Origin: a virus
Virus record (IMG/VR): IMGVR_UViG_3300030107_000853
Coordinates: 1-28,563 of that record
Direction: 5' to 3' (one strand)
Length of the DNA: 28,563 nt
Part shown: one piece after another, positions 7,422 to 17,361 of the stretch
Position numbering within the stretch: the stretch's first letter is position 1
How the letters are laid out: each line of letters starts with the position of its first letter
Program-made: the position numbers and the translations under genes
Notes under the pieces: model-generated
What the model was told of the DNA's origin: nothing
The model's input: the letters and a program-made list of their open reading frames with translations, nothing else
Database searches by the model: none

Positions 7422-10001
7422 ATGCCTAAAATACCGATGGTAGAGAGACAGGGAGTGTTAGCAACTGGGGGGCTTGGGCCTCGCGCAAATGTTGGCGCGT
7501 TTACAGCACCCGGACAGGCATTGGCTAGCTTGGGCAAAACTGCATCTGATATTCAGTATCGCTTCCACATGGCAGAGAAAGAAGCTGAAACAGAAAAAGC
7601 ACAACAAGAGATAGCTACATCTACCAATCAGAACTTTAACAACTTTACAAACTCATCAGAGGCCACGACTGTTCAGCAGTATCAAGATGATGCAAAGGCG
7701 TATGCAGAAAAATTAAGACAAGAAAGTTTAGAGCCTTTACGCAAAAAACTTACAAAGAAACAGTTTCAACAAGTTGAATCTCAATTTAAAAAGACGGTAG
7801 CTGCAAAGGTTGCTACAGGCAGTCAGGTAGCTTTTGCAAAGCATCAGACGATCAGGGCAGATCAGGTCAACACGACTATTGAAGACACTATGTCTCAAAT
7901 GCGTGGACTTGATAAATCAAGTGCGCTGTATCAACAGTTACAACAAAACCTTGATGATGACTTTGACAGATGGGCAGCGCAAGGACTGAGATTAAAATAC
8001 AATAAAGGCGGTTATCGAAAAGAACTGTCGGCTAGTGCCTTTGAAAATCAAATTCAGTCAGCGGATACACAGGCTGACATAGACAGGATGCGCGGCACAC
8101 TAGCAGCAGAACGCCCTGATATGACTGCAAAGCAATTCGCTTTGAGAGATGCTGCTATCACAGCGCAAGAAAAAATTGTAGATGATAGACAGGTACAGGC
8201 TGTTATGGATCAGCTTGTCAATGAGTCTCCAGAAACATTTTTAGACGATGCCGAAGTGGACAAAGTTATCCAAGACATCAGGGATGGCAAGGTAATAGAT
8301 GTCAAAAACAACGCAGGAGAAACTGTTTCTGTTGATTTTCAAACCATGAAAGCCGAAAACAGAAGAAAAATTATCAGTAGAATTGAGGCGAGGGGAAACT
8401 CAGAAAAAGCAGAAACTCTAAGTGCAAACCTAAATTCCATTGACGCAAAGATAGCTGTATCTTCTTTAGGTGAATTACAAAATATGGAAGATCAAATAAC
8501 CGCAACAGGCCCAGACGGCAAATTCCTTATTGCGCCAGATATTACAGATTTCCCAGATAGACAAAAAATTAAAAGCCTTATAAATGCAAGTATTCGTGAC
8601 AAGGCTGTTCAGGCCGAAGCAAGATCATTACAGGTTTTAAGAGATACATCAGCCGCCTTAGCCGCAAGCAAAGATGGAACGCTGACTGAAGCACAGGAAA
8701 ACGCAGCCGCAGCCGCTATTGTAGGCTTACAAAATGCTGAACAATATGACAAAGCTAACAAAATGAGAGTTGAGTTAGCGGCGATGAAGTCTGCTGGCGC
8801 AGATTTTACATCCATAGAGTTTGGTTCTGTTACTCAACAAACAGCGATCATAAACGAGGCCAAGGCCAACAGAGGCACAGCGCAAGGCGCGAGAACTTAC
8901 GAAATTTTACAAGAAAGGTTGGCTGCTAGAAACAAGGCCATGAAAGATAATTTTGTTGGGTACCATAATGAAAAACGCCCAGATGATCCAAAGACTCCAA
9001 GTGAACTTGTTACCATGCAGTTACAAATGGGCGTTGCGCCGGGGGACGTAAGGGTTACATCAAACGCAGACCTCACAGCATTTCAAGCGGAATACAATGC
9101 TGAGGGTAACACATCTATGGACAAGGCAAGGGTTCTTGATCAGTTTGTGCAACAATATGGCGTTGAGAATGAAAACAGAGTTATGCGTCATTTGATGTCA
9201 TCAAACGTCATATCGTTCTCAGAGCATTTGAGAGCAGCACACCCAGAGCAAATCAACATGCAAAGTGTTGTTGATGGCAACGAAGAAGTTAATATCAAAA
9301 ACGCAAAAGATAAGTTGACCAATGATCAAAGAAATCAGGTTGATGAAATTGTGCGTGATACGGTTGATGATTACGCTTCTAGCGTCATGGGCGGCATCAC
9401 AGACGGTGTAATTGGTGTAGGCGGCGACAGCAACAGAACGGCGCACATCATCAAGATGCAAGACACGATTGCGAACACTGCCAAGCATTTGATGGCTACA
9501 CGAACAATAGACCCAGAAAAAGCTGTAAATATTGCTTACAAGGCTGTAATTGGAGATCACTTTGTATTTGAAAACATCAATGAGTCACAGATGAGAGTGC
9601 CAATAGCCCTATATGATCGGGCAGGAGACATAAGCACCGTGTTACAACATAGTGTTTTTAGAGATCAAGATTATTTGAAAAGTCGCATTATATTCCCACC
9701 TACACCAGAAGGCAAAAATGAAGAAAACTATCGAAACGAATATCTATCAGATCTCAAAACAAGCGGATCGTGGAGAACAACTGTAGATAACAAGGGTGTG
9801 TTTCTTGTAGACCAGTTGGGCAACCTAGTGCCAATGAAGCCTAGTGAGGACTTAATTCCACCAGAGGGAATGGATGGTTTTTCGGGATTCGTGTCTGTGC
9901 CGTTCAGTTCTGTACTGCCATTGGCAGATCAATACAGAGATAGTAGAGGCACAATTATAGACAAATTGAACAAAATATTTTCTCAAAAGAAGCTATTTTA
10001 A
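7422..10001 (+). CDS. Large internal virion protein (T7 gp15-like position)
   Basis: This 859-aa protein has a strongly helical, charged, repetitive-looking sequence and no membrane segment. It opens with a Pro/Gly-rich segment (MPKIPMVERQGVLATGGLGP), then long helices with many Gln/Glu/Lys (residues about 50-130). Several interior stretches look like solenoid helices (RSLQVLRDTSAALAASKDGT, SADTQADIDRMRGTLAAERP). Size and position between the gp14-like and gp16-like genes match T7 gp15, which forms a periplasmic tunnel during DNA ejection. Sequence similarity to T7 is not obvious, so the assignment rests on order, size and composition. GAGGTGAAGT precedes the ATG. It ends on a one-base overlap with the next gene (TAATG). 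Confidence 0.75.
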   Translation: MPKIPMVERQGVLATGGLGPRANVGAFTAPGQALASLGKTASDIQYRFHMAEKEAETEKAQQEIATSTNQNFNNFTNSSEATTVQQYQDDAKAYAEKLRQESLEPLRKKLTKKQFQQVESQFKKTVAAKVATGSQVAFAKHQTIRADQVNTTIEDTMSQMRGLDKSSALYQQLQQNLDDDFDRWAAQGLRLKYNKGGYRKELSASAFENQIQSADTQADIDRMRGTLAAERPDMTAKQFALRDAAITAQEKIVDDRQVQAVMDQLVNESPETFLDDAEVDKVIQDIRDGKVIDVKNNAGETVSVDFQTMKAENRRKIISRIEARGNSEKAETLSANLNSIDAKIAVSSLGELQNMEDQITATGPDGKFLIAPDITDFPDRQKIKSLINASIRDKAVQAEARSLQVLRDTSAALAASKDGTLTEAQENAAAAAIVGLQNAEQYDKANKMRVELAAMKSAGADFTSIEFGSVTQQTAIINEAKANRGTAQGARTYEILQERLAARNKAMKDNFVGYHNEKRPDDPKTPSELVTMQLQMGVAPGDVRVTSNADLTAFQAEYNAEGNTSMDKARVLDQFVQQYGVENENRVMRHLMSSNVISFSEHLRAAHPEQINMQSVVDGNEEVNIKNAKDKLTNDQRNQVDEIVRDTVDDYASSVMGGITDGVIGVGGDSNRTAHIIKMQDTIANTAKHLMATRTIDPEKAVNIAYKAVIGDHFVFENINESQMRVPIALYDRAGDISTVLQHSVFRDQDYLKSRIIFPPTPEGKNEENYRNEYLSDLKTSGSWRTTVDNKGVFLVDQLGNLVPMKPSEDLIPPEGMDGFSGFVSVPFSSVLPLADQYRDSRGTIIDKLNKIFSQKKLF

Positions 10002-11791
10002 TGGCAGACGTTTATATTCCAGAACAAAATTTTGACCAAAATGTGCATAATCAATACTTTGATAACGCCAAGGCTGGTACATTAGATGTACTGGGTGCAA
10101 CTTTTGAAGAGACTATGTACTACAACCCTCTCAACGCTTTAGCTCGTATTGCAGATCAAAAGTTAGGACAGGGAAGAAAAGGTCGTCATCTTACAAGAGA
10201 AGAGTATTTAGAAAGCGAATATTATAGAGAAGGCATGGACATCAATCAATATGGCATTGCTGAAGGTCTGGCCTCTTTGCTTGCCGAAAGACATGATGAG
10301 CGATCTGCCTTTCAAACTACTCTGCGTAGATCAAGGGGTGGGATAGGTCTTGGTGCTGCACAGTTTGGCGTTGCGCTGGCTGGTAGTGTGTTAGACCCAC
10401 TGAACATAGCGTCTGCGTTTATACCCTCTGTAGCGGTTGCTAGAGGGGCTACAATGGCGGCTAAGATAAGACCCGCTAATGTAGCAAGGGCAGTAAGACA
10501 AAGGCTTGATGGCAAGACATCTGGCAGTCGTTTTGCAACTGGTACAATAGATGGTGCGATAGGCGCGGCTGTGGTTGAGCCGTTAGTTATTGGCGCGGCT
10601 GCTTTAGAGGGTGATGATGATTACACCCTTATGGATAGCTTTCTAAACGTGGCTCTAGGCTCTGCGCTTGGCGGTGGACTGCATTGGGGTGCTGGCAAAA
10701 TATCTGACAGGATCAATAAACTGCCAGCCGCAACAAGAGATGAGGCACAAAGAATCTCGATTACACAGGCTGTAACAGATCAAGAAGTCAACGTAACAAA
10801 TCTTACAGACAACGTAGAAAAAACTAACGTGGCAACGGTTGAAGAACGTGCTGGCAAAAAGATTGTTTACAACTCAGATGGTGAGCCGAAAGCTGTTGAT
10901 GTTGTCGATATTAGCAAAGATGGAACAATCACTGTGCGTGATTTAGATGGCAAAGAAAAAATACTTGACGCTAGTGATTTGCGAGGCAAGTCACCTTTTG
11001 ATGAGGACTTTGAGGTTGTTGATTTTTTGACTGGTGATATTGTCGCTTTGTCCTCATTAAGCAAAGCAGAACTTGAGTTAAATGTTGAAAACTTATCCGC
11101 AAGAATAGAGGGTGCTGAACTTGCGAACGATATGGAGTTGGCAGAGCAACTTAGGACAGAAAAAAAAGCAACTGAAGTTGAGATAGACAGAAAAGATGGA
11201 AAAACCGTAGAGCGTCCAGCAGACCCAGACATGGAAAAAGCCCTTTCTGATGACATTGCTAGGTTTGAGGCGCGAATTGAAAAAATTAGACAAGATGTAG
11301 AAAAACGAAATCAACAAAAAGCAGAAACATCTGGAGTCAAAGGGGCTTTAGAAAGACGAAGGCTGAACAAGATAAACATGAAAGAAATGAAGGAGTTGGC
11401 AGAACTGCAAGAAAAAATTGCTACCCGGCAGAGTCAGTTGCAGGAAGCCTCTGACCTTGTGGATACACAGCAAGGAGTTCTCACGACTCAACAAGCGGAT
11501 GATTTAGCCGAAAACCAACAGATGCAACCAAATAATCTGGGCAGACTAGCCGAACACAAAGACGCTGTAGATGAGATGGCGGCTGATAAGCCTGTCATGG
11601 AAGAGATTGATCTAAATGATTTTGAGGCTGAAAACGCACGATTACAAGAAGATCTGCAAAATGAAGAGATGCAAGCGGTTTTGCCACCAGACTTAAAAAA
11701 GTCTATTGATGACACAGCTATATTAGATGAAAAAGCAAGCAAGTATGAAGATATAAGTCGTGCTGGTGCGGCTTGTATTCTGAGGCGATAG
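10001..11791 (+). CDS. Internal virion protein with hydrophobic segments (first half of a gp16-like function)
   Basis: This 596-aa protein starts with a domain containing FEETMYYNPLNALARIADQK and EEYLESEYYREGMDINQYGI, followed by glycine-rich hydrophobic segments at about residues 113-150 (GIGLGAAQFGVALAGSVLDP) and 183-230 (GAIGAAVVEPLVIGAAALEG and SFLNVALGSALGGGLHW). Such segments are typical of the large podovirus ejection protein that crosses the inner membrane. Residues about 340-590 are long charged helices, probably coiled coil. The C-terminus SRAGAACILRR is a discrete end. No lytic transglycosylase motif is seen. The next gene starts one base after the stop and appears to carry the remaining helical part. 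Confidence 0.7.
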   Translation: MADVYIPEQNFDQNVHNQYFDNAKAGTLDVLGATFEETMYYNPLNALARIADQKLGQGRKGRHLTREEYLESEYYREGMDINQYGIAEGLASLLAERHDERSAFQTTLRRSRGGIGLGAAQFGVALAGSVLDPLNIASAFIPSVAVARGATMAAKIRPANVARAVRQRLDGKTSGSRFATGTIDGAIGAAVVEPLVIGAAALEGDDDYTLMDSFLNVALGSALGGGLHWGAGKISDRINKLPAATRDEAQRISITQAVTDQEVNVTNLTDNVEKTNVATVEERAGKKIVYNSDGEPKAVDVVDISKDGTITVRDLDGKEKILDASDLRGKSPFDEDFEVVDFLTGDIVALSSLSKAELELNVENLSARIEGAELANDMELAEQLRTEKKATEVEIDRKDGKTVERPADPDMEKALSDDIARFEARIEKIRQDVEKRNQQKAETSGVKGALERRRLNKINMKEMKELAELQEKIATRQSQLQEASDLVDTQQGVLTTQQADDLAENQQMQPNNLGRLAEHKDAVDEMAADKPVMEEIDLNDFEAENARLQEDLQNEEMQAVLPPDLKKSIDDTAILDEKASKYEDISRAGAACILRR

Positions 11792-11792
11792 C

Positions 11793-14462
11793 ATGAGTTG
11801 CGTTCAAGAGATCATTGATGCCGCAAAGAAAGCCGGGGTTGTCCTTGATGATGAAGAGGCACAAGAGGTTTTTGATGTTCTAACTGAGCGTTTACAGAAA
11901 CGAGTTGAAAACGCTGGCGAAGGTGAAGAACTAGAAGTCTTCAACCTTGCTAGAGAGATAGCCAAGCAAGCTAGAATCAATGCAGTTATGCAGAAGCGCA
12001 ATCGATTGCTAAACGCCAAAGCATACGCTGACATTATGCGATTTGTTTCTGAGTCGGATGACCCGGCAGAGGCTTTGTCAGCGATAATGGTTGGCAGTTT
12101 TAAATACGCAGAAAGCGGTCAGAACAGTGTTGATGCGCGTCAACAGGCGATTATGAGCAAACACGCTGGGGAGATGTTGGCTGCTCTGACTAACGAAAGA
12201 TTAGACAAACTGTTTGTTAGCAAAGAGTTAGAGCCGTTGATCTTTGAGGCTATGTTTGACCCCAAGGCATTTGATGTAAAGGTGGCTAAAAATGTAGCTG
12301 GAGCCAAAGAGGCAAAACGTATAGCAGAGATCATACAGATTACACAAAAGCGTATGTTGAAGCGCAAAAACCAGCAAGGCGCAATGATTGCAGAGTTAAA
12401 AAACTACGCTGTAAGACAGTCACACGATCCAATATTGTTGAGGGCTGGGGCTAAAACAGATGCAGAGCTAGATGCCGCGAGAGCTTCTTGGGTTGAATAT
12501 ATGCTAAAGCAAGATGTGCTTGATCCCAAAACATTTGAAAACAAGCCGCCAACAAAAAATGGCGAACCATACACAAACGAGCAGTTTTTAGGCGATATGT
12601 GGAATAATTTAGTTTCTGGTCAGCACAGTAAAGTTGATTCTCTAAAAGGTGATGACGGTCAGCCTGACAGTTTGGCATCATATACAGGCCCAGCAAACTT
12701 AGCAAAAAAACTAAGTCAAAGCCGTATTATACATTTCTATGATGGCAAGGCGGCTCATGCTTACATGAAAAAATATAGCAGAATGAGTTTGGCTGACGCT
12801 GTGTTGAATGGGATTACACATGATGCTCAAGCTATTGGTTTGATGGAAAGGTTTGGCACAAATCCGAAAGCCATGTTTGAGCGAATCAAAAAAGACCTCA
12901 AGGATGAAAATAAAAACAATGCAAACCGAATAGACAAAATTGTCAAAAGAGAGGATTCTTTTATCGGTAACATAAATCATCAGTTTAGCGAACTAGACGG
13001 CACAACAAGATCGAGAGGGGCCGCAAGACCTGTTATGTTTGGGGCAGATTTTGCTGGGATAGCGGCTGGTTGGCGCATGTTGCAGAACATGTCAAAGCTA
13101 GGAATGGCAACGATTACATCGTTTTCTGACATAGCTAGTAAGGCGTCCTTCATAAACTCGCGTACAGATCGTGGTATTTTCACATCATATGCCAGAGCGT
13201 TTAGTGATGTGTTTAGAAACTACAGTTCAAAAGATCAAAAACAACTGGCTTTTCTTTTAGGCGTGGGTGTTGATGGGTACAACGGAGATGTGTTTGCGAG
13301 ATTTGGAGCAAATGATAGTGGGCCGGGGATGATGGCAAAGGCACACAATATATTTTTTAGACTCAATGGCATGAACTATTGGAACAGCGCACAAAAAGTT
13401 GGTGTTGCTAAAATGCTTGCGGCTGATCTTGCAACATACGCAGATACAGGTTTTGGTGACATCCCAGCAGCAACTAGGTTTGATCTTCAAAGGTATGGCA
13501 TCAACGAAACAGAATGGAACTTGATGCGTCAGATGCAACTCACTGCTATTGATGGCAACAAGTACATGACATCTTCTGGGGTTGATGCTTTGTCAGATTC
13601 AAGCATAGCACAAGCGGCATTAGCAAAAGCAAACGAAACTAGAAAACGTAAATTAAAACAGCCTACACAGGCAATGATTGACAAGTATCGTGACGATTTA
13701 TCAACAAAGATAGCCACATATCTTACAGACGCAGCCGACACTGCTATTCCCACTCCGGGTGCAAAAGAACGTGCGATAATGAATCAAGGCAGACCTAGAG
13801 GTACGATTATCGGTGAAGCCTTAAGAGCGATAATGCAGTTAAAAGGTTTTCCAATAACCATCGTTTCAAAGGGCATGGCTGGTCAATATTATTCAAAAAA
13901 GCAACTAGCTGGCATGGCTCCAAATGAGAAACAGTTTTCATCTAGCGGCATGGTGGGTCTGGCACAGATGATGGTTGGCGCAACCATGATGGGCTATCTG
14001 TCAGTGCAGTTGAAAGAAATCGTAAAGGGCAAAGAGCCGTTAGAAGTGTTTAGCGATGAAACAGCTTTGAACGTAGAATTATTAACAAAAGCTATGGTTC
14101 AAGGTGGCGGTATGGGTATATATGGAGACTTTTTGTTTGGCGAGTACAACAAATATGGTCAGTCTTTATCGCAAGGGTTGCTTGGCCCTACCTTTGGGTC
14201 AGTAGACGACATACACAGAATATACAGCAATGTATTATCAGGAGATGTTGAAGCAATTACAAAAAACGCCACACGCTTTGCAGTGAGCAACACACCGGGT
14301 TATAATTTGTTTTACACAAAAACAGCTTTGGACTACCTGTTTATTTATGGATTGATGGAAAGAGCAAACCCCGGTTACTTGCGTAGAATGGAACGGCGCA
14401 TGAAACGTGACATGGAGCAAGAGTTTTATTTTCCACCAAGCAGATATGCAAATACCTTTTAA
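11793..14462 (+). CDS. Internal virion protein (second half of a gp16-like function)
   Basis: This 889-aa mostly helical protein follows one base after its neighbour. The N-terminus is rich in charged helices (residues 1-110). The middle carries FYDGKAAHAYMKKYSRMSLA and the region AGWRMLQNMSKLGMATITSF, a pattern I associate with the C-terminal part of large podovirus internal proteins. Residues about 700-760 contain weakly hydrophobic helices (GLAQMMVGATMMGYLSVQLK). The C-terminus is basic and ends FYFPPSRYANTF. It is the last of the ejection-protein block and is followed by a 63-base gap and the fibre gene. It is probably packaged in the capsid core and ejected (inference from position). Confidence 0.7.
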   Translation: MSCVQEIIDAAKKAGVVLDDEEAQEVFDVLTERLQKRVENAGEGEELEVFNLAREIAKQARINAVMQKRNRLLNAKAYADIMRFVSESDDPAEALSAIMVGSFKYAESGQNSVDARQQAIMSKHAGEMLAALTNERLDKLFVSKELEPLIFEAMFDPKAFDVKVAKNVAGAKEAKRIAEIIQITQKRMLKRKNQQGAMIAELKNYAVRQSHDPILLRAGAKTDAELDAARASWVEYMLKQDVLDPKTFENKPPTKNGEPYTNEQFLGDMWNNLVSGQHSKVDSLKGDDGQPDSLASYTGPANLAKKLSQSRIIHFYDGKAAHAYMKKYSRMSLADAVLNGITHDAQAIGLMERFGTNPKAMFERIKKDLKDENKNNANRIDKIVKREDSFIGNINHQFSELDGTTRSRGAARPVMFGADFAGIAAGWRMLQNMSKLGMATITSFSDIASKASFINSRTDRGIFTSYARAFSDVFRNYSSKDQKQLAFLLGVGVDGYNGDVFARFGANDSGPGMMAKAHNIFFRLNGMNYWNSAQKVGVAKMLAADLATYADTGFGDIPAATRFDLQRYGINETEWNLMRQMQLTAIDGNKYMTSSGVDALSDSSIAQAALAKANETRKRKLKQPTQAMIDKYRDDLSTKIATYLTDAADTAIPTPGAKERAIMNQGRPRGTIIGEALRAIMQLKGFPITIVSKGMAGQYYSKKQLAGMAPNEKQFSSSGMVGLAQMMVGATMMGYLSVQLKEIVKGKEPLEVFSDETALNVELLTKAMVQGGGMGIYGDFLFGEYNKYGQSLSQGLLGPTFGSVDDIHRIYSNVLSGDVEAITKNATRFAVSNTPGYNLFYTKTALDYLFIYGLMERANPGYLRRMERRMKRDMEQEFYFPPSRYANTF

Positions 14463-14525
14463 TTGTTAGAGGCTTTCACAAAGTATGTTTATCTGATAAT
14501 ATGCAGAACTGTTGGAGATTAAAAA

Positions 14526-16142
14526 ATGACAGTTAGTAGCGCAACAACTAGAAACAGTTACAGTGGCAACGGCAGCACTTCTGCTTTTGCCTATGGTTTT
14601 AAAATATTTGATGATGATGACATTACGGTTATTATTCGTACCGATTCATCAGGGGCAGAGGCCACTAAAACCAAAACTACGCACTACACTGTTTCAGGAG
14701 TAGGAAGTTCTAGCGGTGGTAATGTTACTTTTACATCAGGCAACATACCAGCTAGCGGTGAAACTGTAGTTTTATTACGCAACACAGCACGAACACAGCT
14801 TACAGATTATGTGGCGAATGATCCATTTCCGGCGGCGACACATGAGGACGCTTTAGACAAATTGACTTTTATTGTTCAAGAGCTTGAGGAAGAGCTTGGT
14901 AGGTCTTTAAAAGTTTCACAAACTAACGTTATTGCGACATCTGAATTTACTGCTGACGCTACGGCTAGAGCTAACAAGATACTTGGGTTTGATGCAGATG
15001 GCGATTTAATTGTAACTGAAGGAAAAATTGATACTGTATCTTCAAGCGTTTCAAGCGTTTCCGCTGGTGGAACGCCTACTGCATCAGCGACATACACAGC
15101 ATCTACAGGCGCATTAGCGTTGGCATTTGGGCTGGTTACTGGTAACACAGGGGCTACCGGATCGACAGGTGCTAGAGGGTCGGATGCTGGTTTAGACATG
15201 ACATGGAGTAATGCTACTTCAGACGCAGATCCGGGTGCAGGTAAACTTGCTTTTAATCACGGAACTGTGTCAAGTGTTTCAATTCTATATATTGATGATG
15301 CAGATGACCATTCAGTTGATATTTCAGGATTTGTGCAAAGTTGGGATGATATTTCAAATTCCACAGCAAGAGGTATTGTTCTTATAACTAAAGAAGGTAC
15401 ACCTTCAACATATGCTTTGTTTAAAGTTTCTGGCGCGGTTACTGATGCTTCTGGTTATACGAAGGTTCCTGTTACACACGTTGTATCTAATGGTTCATTT
15501 TCCAATACTGACGGTATTACAGTTCAGTTTAGTTATTCAGGCGCAGATGCCGCAAGCACTGACTTGTCTGTTGATTCCTCACCGCAGTTAGGTGGTGATC
15601 TTGATGTTGTTACTTACGACATTGTTAGCACTTCCAATAGGAATATTGATATTGTTCCAAATGGCACAGGCGATGTGACGCTGCAAGCTGACACTGTTCA
15701 GGTTGGTGATAGCGGCGCAAATGCTACCATTACAACAAATGGTACTGGTGATCTTATATTAAATACAAATGGTGGTACAAATTCAGGTACTATAACTATC
15801 CTTGATGGAGCTAATGGCAACATTAGTCTTACACCTAATGGGTCAGGTAATATTGTACTCGGCAATTTTACTTTAAATGCGGATCAGTCTGTAGGTTCAG
15901 GGCAGGATAATTATGTTCTGACTTATGACCATTCAAGCACTTCATTAGGTCTTGAGGCTGCTGCGGCATCTGGCGGTGCTACTGGTGGTAGCAGCGATGA
16001 AATATTCTGGGAAAATGGGCAGAGTGTAACTGCTGATTACACTATAACAAATGGGAAAAATGCAATGTCGGCTGGGCCGATAACTATAAATAGTTCTGTA
16101 ACGGTTACTGTTGGTTCTGGCGAAACATGGACGGTGGTTTGA
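14526..16142 (+). CDS. Tail fibre protein with T7 gp17-like N-terminus
   Basis: This 538-aa protein begins with the T7-type fibre attachment domain (residues 1-about 150): NSYSGNGSTSAFAYGFKIFD, the VLLRNTARTQLTDYVANDPF block and PAATHEDALDKLTFIVQELE are characteristic. It would anchor a fibre trimer to the tail hub. Residues 206-222 form a short collagen-like Gly-X-Y run (GNTGATGSTGARGSDAG). The shaft then shows beta repeats of the NGTGDVTLQ / NGTGDLILN / NGSGNIVLG type (about residues 380-450). The C-terminus (AMSAGPITINSSVTVTVGSG) is a module shared by many marine phage fibres. GGAGATT precedes the ATG. The fibre lacks a large receptor-binding head, which may be supplied by the following genes. 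Confidence 0.88.
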   Translation: MTVSSATTRNSYSGNGSTSAFAYGFKIFDDDDITVIIRTDSSGAEATKTKTTHYTVSGVGSSSGGNVTFTSGNIPASGETVVLLRNTARTQLTDYVANDPFPAATHEDALDKLTFIVQELEEELGRSLKVSQTNVIATSEFTADATARANKILGFDADGDLIVTEGKIDTVSSSVSSVSAGGTPTASATYTASTGALALAFGLVTGNTGATGSTGARGSDAGLDMTWSNATSDADPGAGKLAFNHGTVSSVSILYIDDADDHSVDISGFVQSWDDISNSTARGIVLITKEGTPSTYALFKVSGAVTDASGYTKVPVTHVVSNGSFSNTDGITVQFSYSGADAASTDLSVDSSPQLGGDLDVVTYDIVSTSNRNIDIVPNGTGDVTLQADTVQVGDSGANATITTNGTGDLILNTNGGTNSGTITILDGANGNISLTPNGSGNIVLGNFTLNADQSVGSGQDNYVLTYDHSSTSLGLEAAAASGGATGGSSDEIFWENGQSVTADYTITNGKNAMSAGPITINSSVTVTVGSGETWTVV

Positions 16143-16143
16143 T

Positions 16144-17184
16144 ATGAGTTTACTTAAAGTTGATACAGTTCAGAACCTAGCTGGCTCTGGGCTTGGCGCA
16201 CCCGAAAGAAATGCCATTATAAATGGTCAGGGTGCAATTGCACAAAGAGCAACCTCGTTTACATCAGGGACTAATGACGATGGAGATTACACTCTTGACC
16301 GATGGAAACTGTTATCTGACGGTAACGATATCGTTGATGTCACTCAGGAAACTACCACTGTCCCGACCAATAAACAGTTTGCAATTGCTTTAGATGTTGA
16401 GACTACTAATAAAAAATTTGGTATTACTCAATGTATTGAAAAAAAGAATTGCGCTGAGTTAATTGGTCAGACAGTTACACTGTCGTTTCAAGCTAAAGTT
16501 TCATCGACAGCAAAACTTGACAATGTAAAGGCCGCCATCATTAGCTGGTCTAGCACTGCTGATTCACCAACTGCGGATATGATTTCTGCATGGGGTGCTG
16601 AAGGCACTAATCCAACATTGGCTTCTAATTTTACATATGAAAATACACCAGCCAATCTCAGCGTTACGACAAGCTATGCTACATATTCTGTGTCAGCAGC
16701 AGTAGATACAAGCAGCACAGCAAACATAGCAGTTTTTATCTGGTCTGATGTTACAGATACAACTGCTGGTCATTTTCTGTACATTACAGACGTACAATTA
16801 GAAGCTGGCGCCGTTGCAACTAGCTACAATCAAAGCAGTTACCAGAAAGAGTTGCTTGACTGTAAGCGTTATTTGCATCGTGTTGAACGAAATACGGCTT
16901 ATGGTGAGTTTTTTTTAATTAGAACATACGACAGTACAAATGGAACTTGTCCATATAATTTACCTGTACCAATGAGAGCGAACCCTACTGTCAGCACTTC
17001 GACAGTAAACTCTAGTAATTTTTCATACTCGCTGAGTGCCATTAATAGTGGAAACATTGATTCTAGTTTGCAATATAAAGAGCTTTCTGTCGTTGGCTCT
17101 GGTTTTTTGACTAATGGTGCGGCTGTTGTACAAAAGGCAAACAATACAGACATGATGTTTATTCAGTTTGAATCGGAGCTTTAA
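16144..17184 (+). CDS. Tail fibre-associated protein, probable receptor-binding/carbohydrate-binding
   Basis: I start this 346-aa protein at the ATG at 16144, one base after the fibre stop, because MSLLKVDTVQNLAGSG is the typical start of phage fibre modules; the longer frame from 16111 would overlap the fibre gene. Residues about 20-60 (ERNAIINGQGAIAQR, YTLDRWKLLSDGND) and the jelly-roll-like body ending in ITDVQLEAGAVATSYNQSSY are a common phage tail module similar to carbohydrate-binding domains. The EAGxVAT...ELxxCxRY pattern around residue 225-240 is its signature. The C-terminal 100 residues are probably a separate tip. A role in recognising a surface glycan is inferred. Confidence 0.75.
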   Translation: MSLLKVDTVQNLAGSGLGAPERNAIINGQGAIAQRATSFTSGTNDDGDYTLDRWKLLSDGNDIVDVTQETTTVPTNKQFAIALDVETTNKKFGITQCIEKKNCAELIGQTVTLSFQAKVSSTAKLDNVKAAIISWSSTADSPTADMISAWGAEGTNPTLASNFTYENTPANLSVTTSYATYSVSAAVDTSSTANIAVFIWSDVTDTTAGHFLYITDVQLEAGAVATSYNQSSYQKELLDCKRYLHRVERNTAYGEFFLIRTYDSTNGTCPYNLPVPMRANPTVSTSTVNSSNFSYSLSAINSGNIDSSLQYKELSVVGSGFLTNGAAVVQKANNTDMMFIQFESEL

Positions 17185-17361
17185 ATGGTTTTTACAAATC
17201 TAAAATATTATAAAAATCAGGGCAGTGATATTGCTGGAATACGCTTTACGCTTAATAATCAGGTTCACACTGTTTCAGTCAATTCGGTGGGTAACAGACA
17301 TTACGATGAAATTATGCGGCAAAAAGAAGCTGGTACTATTACAATAGAGGATGCTGATTAA
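17185..17361 (+). CDS. Small 58-aa protein of the fibre region
   Basis: The ATG directly follows the preceding TAA (no gap), and the stop overlaps the next ATG (TAATG). The protein has an N-terminal beta-like part (DIAGIRFTLNNQVHTVSVNS) and an acidic C-terminal tail with HYDEIMRQKEAGTITIEDAD. Small phage proteins with an N-S/T-x-Y...W/M..G.T..EDAD ending are frequent next to tail fibre genes and are often listed as tail assembly helpers. Function is not known. It is below the length often used for ORF calling but fits perfectly into the packed operon. Confidence 0.7.
   Translation: MVFTNLKYYKNQGSDIAGIRFTLNNQVHTVSVNSVGNRHYDEIMRQKEAGTITIEDAD

Noticed and set aside
9219-9560. Minus-strand ORF of 113 aa inside the large internal virion gene
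   Set aside because: Shadow of the plus-strand gene with no ribosome site and a composition typical of antisense reading.
10867-11256. 129-aa Ser-rich minus-strand ORF
   Set aside because: Ser/Phe-rich composition is the mirror of the Glu/Lys-rich plus-strand coiled-coil region.
14463-14525. Promoter upstream of the fibre gene (TTCACA ... GATAAT)
   Set aside because: The best spacing is only 14-15 bases, and the gene already lies in a continuous late operon.
16111-16143. Upstream extension of the fibre-associated protein (33 bases)
   Set aside because: It overlaps the fibre gene C-terminus; the ATG at 16144 begins a typical fibre-module N-terminus.
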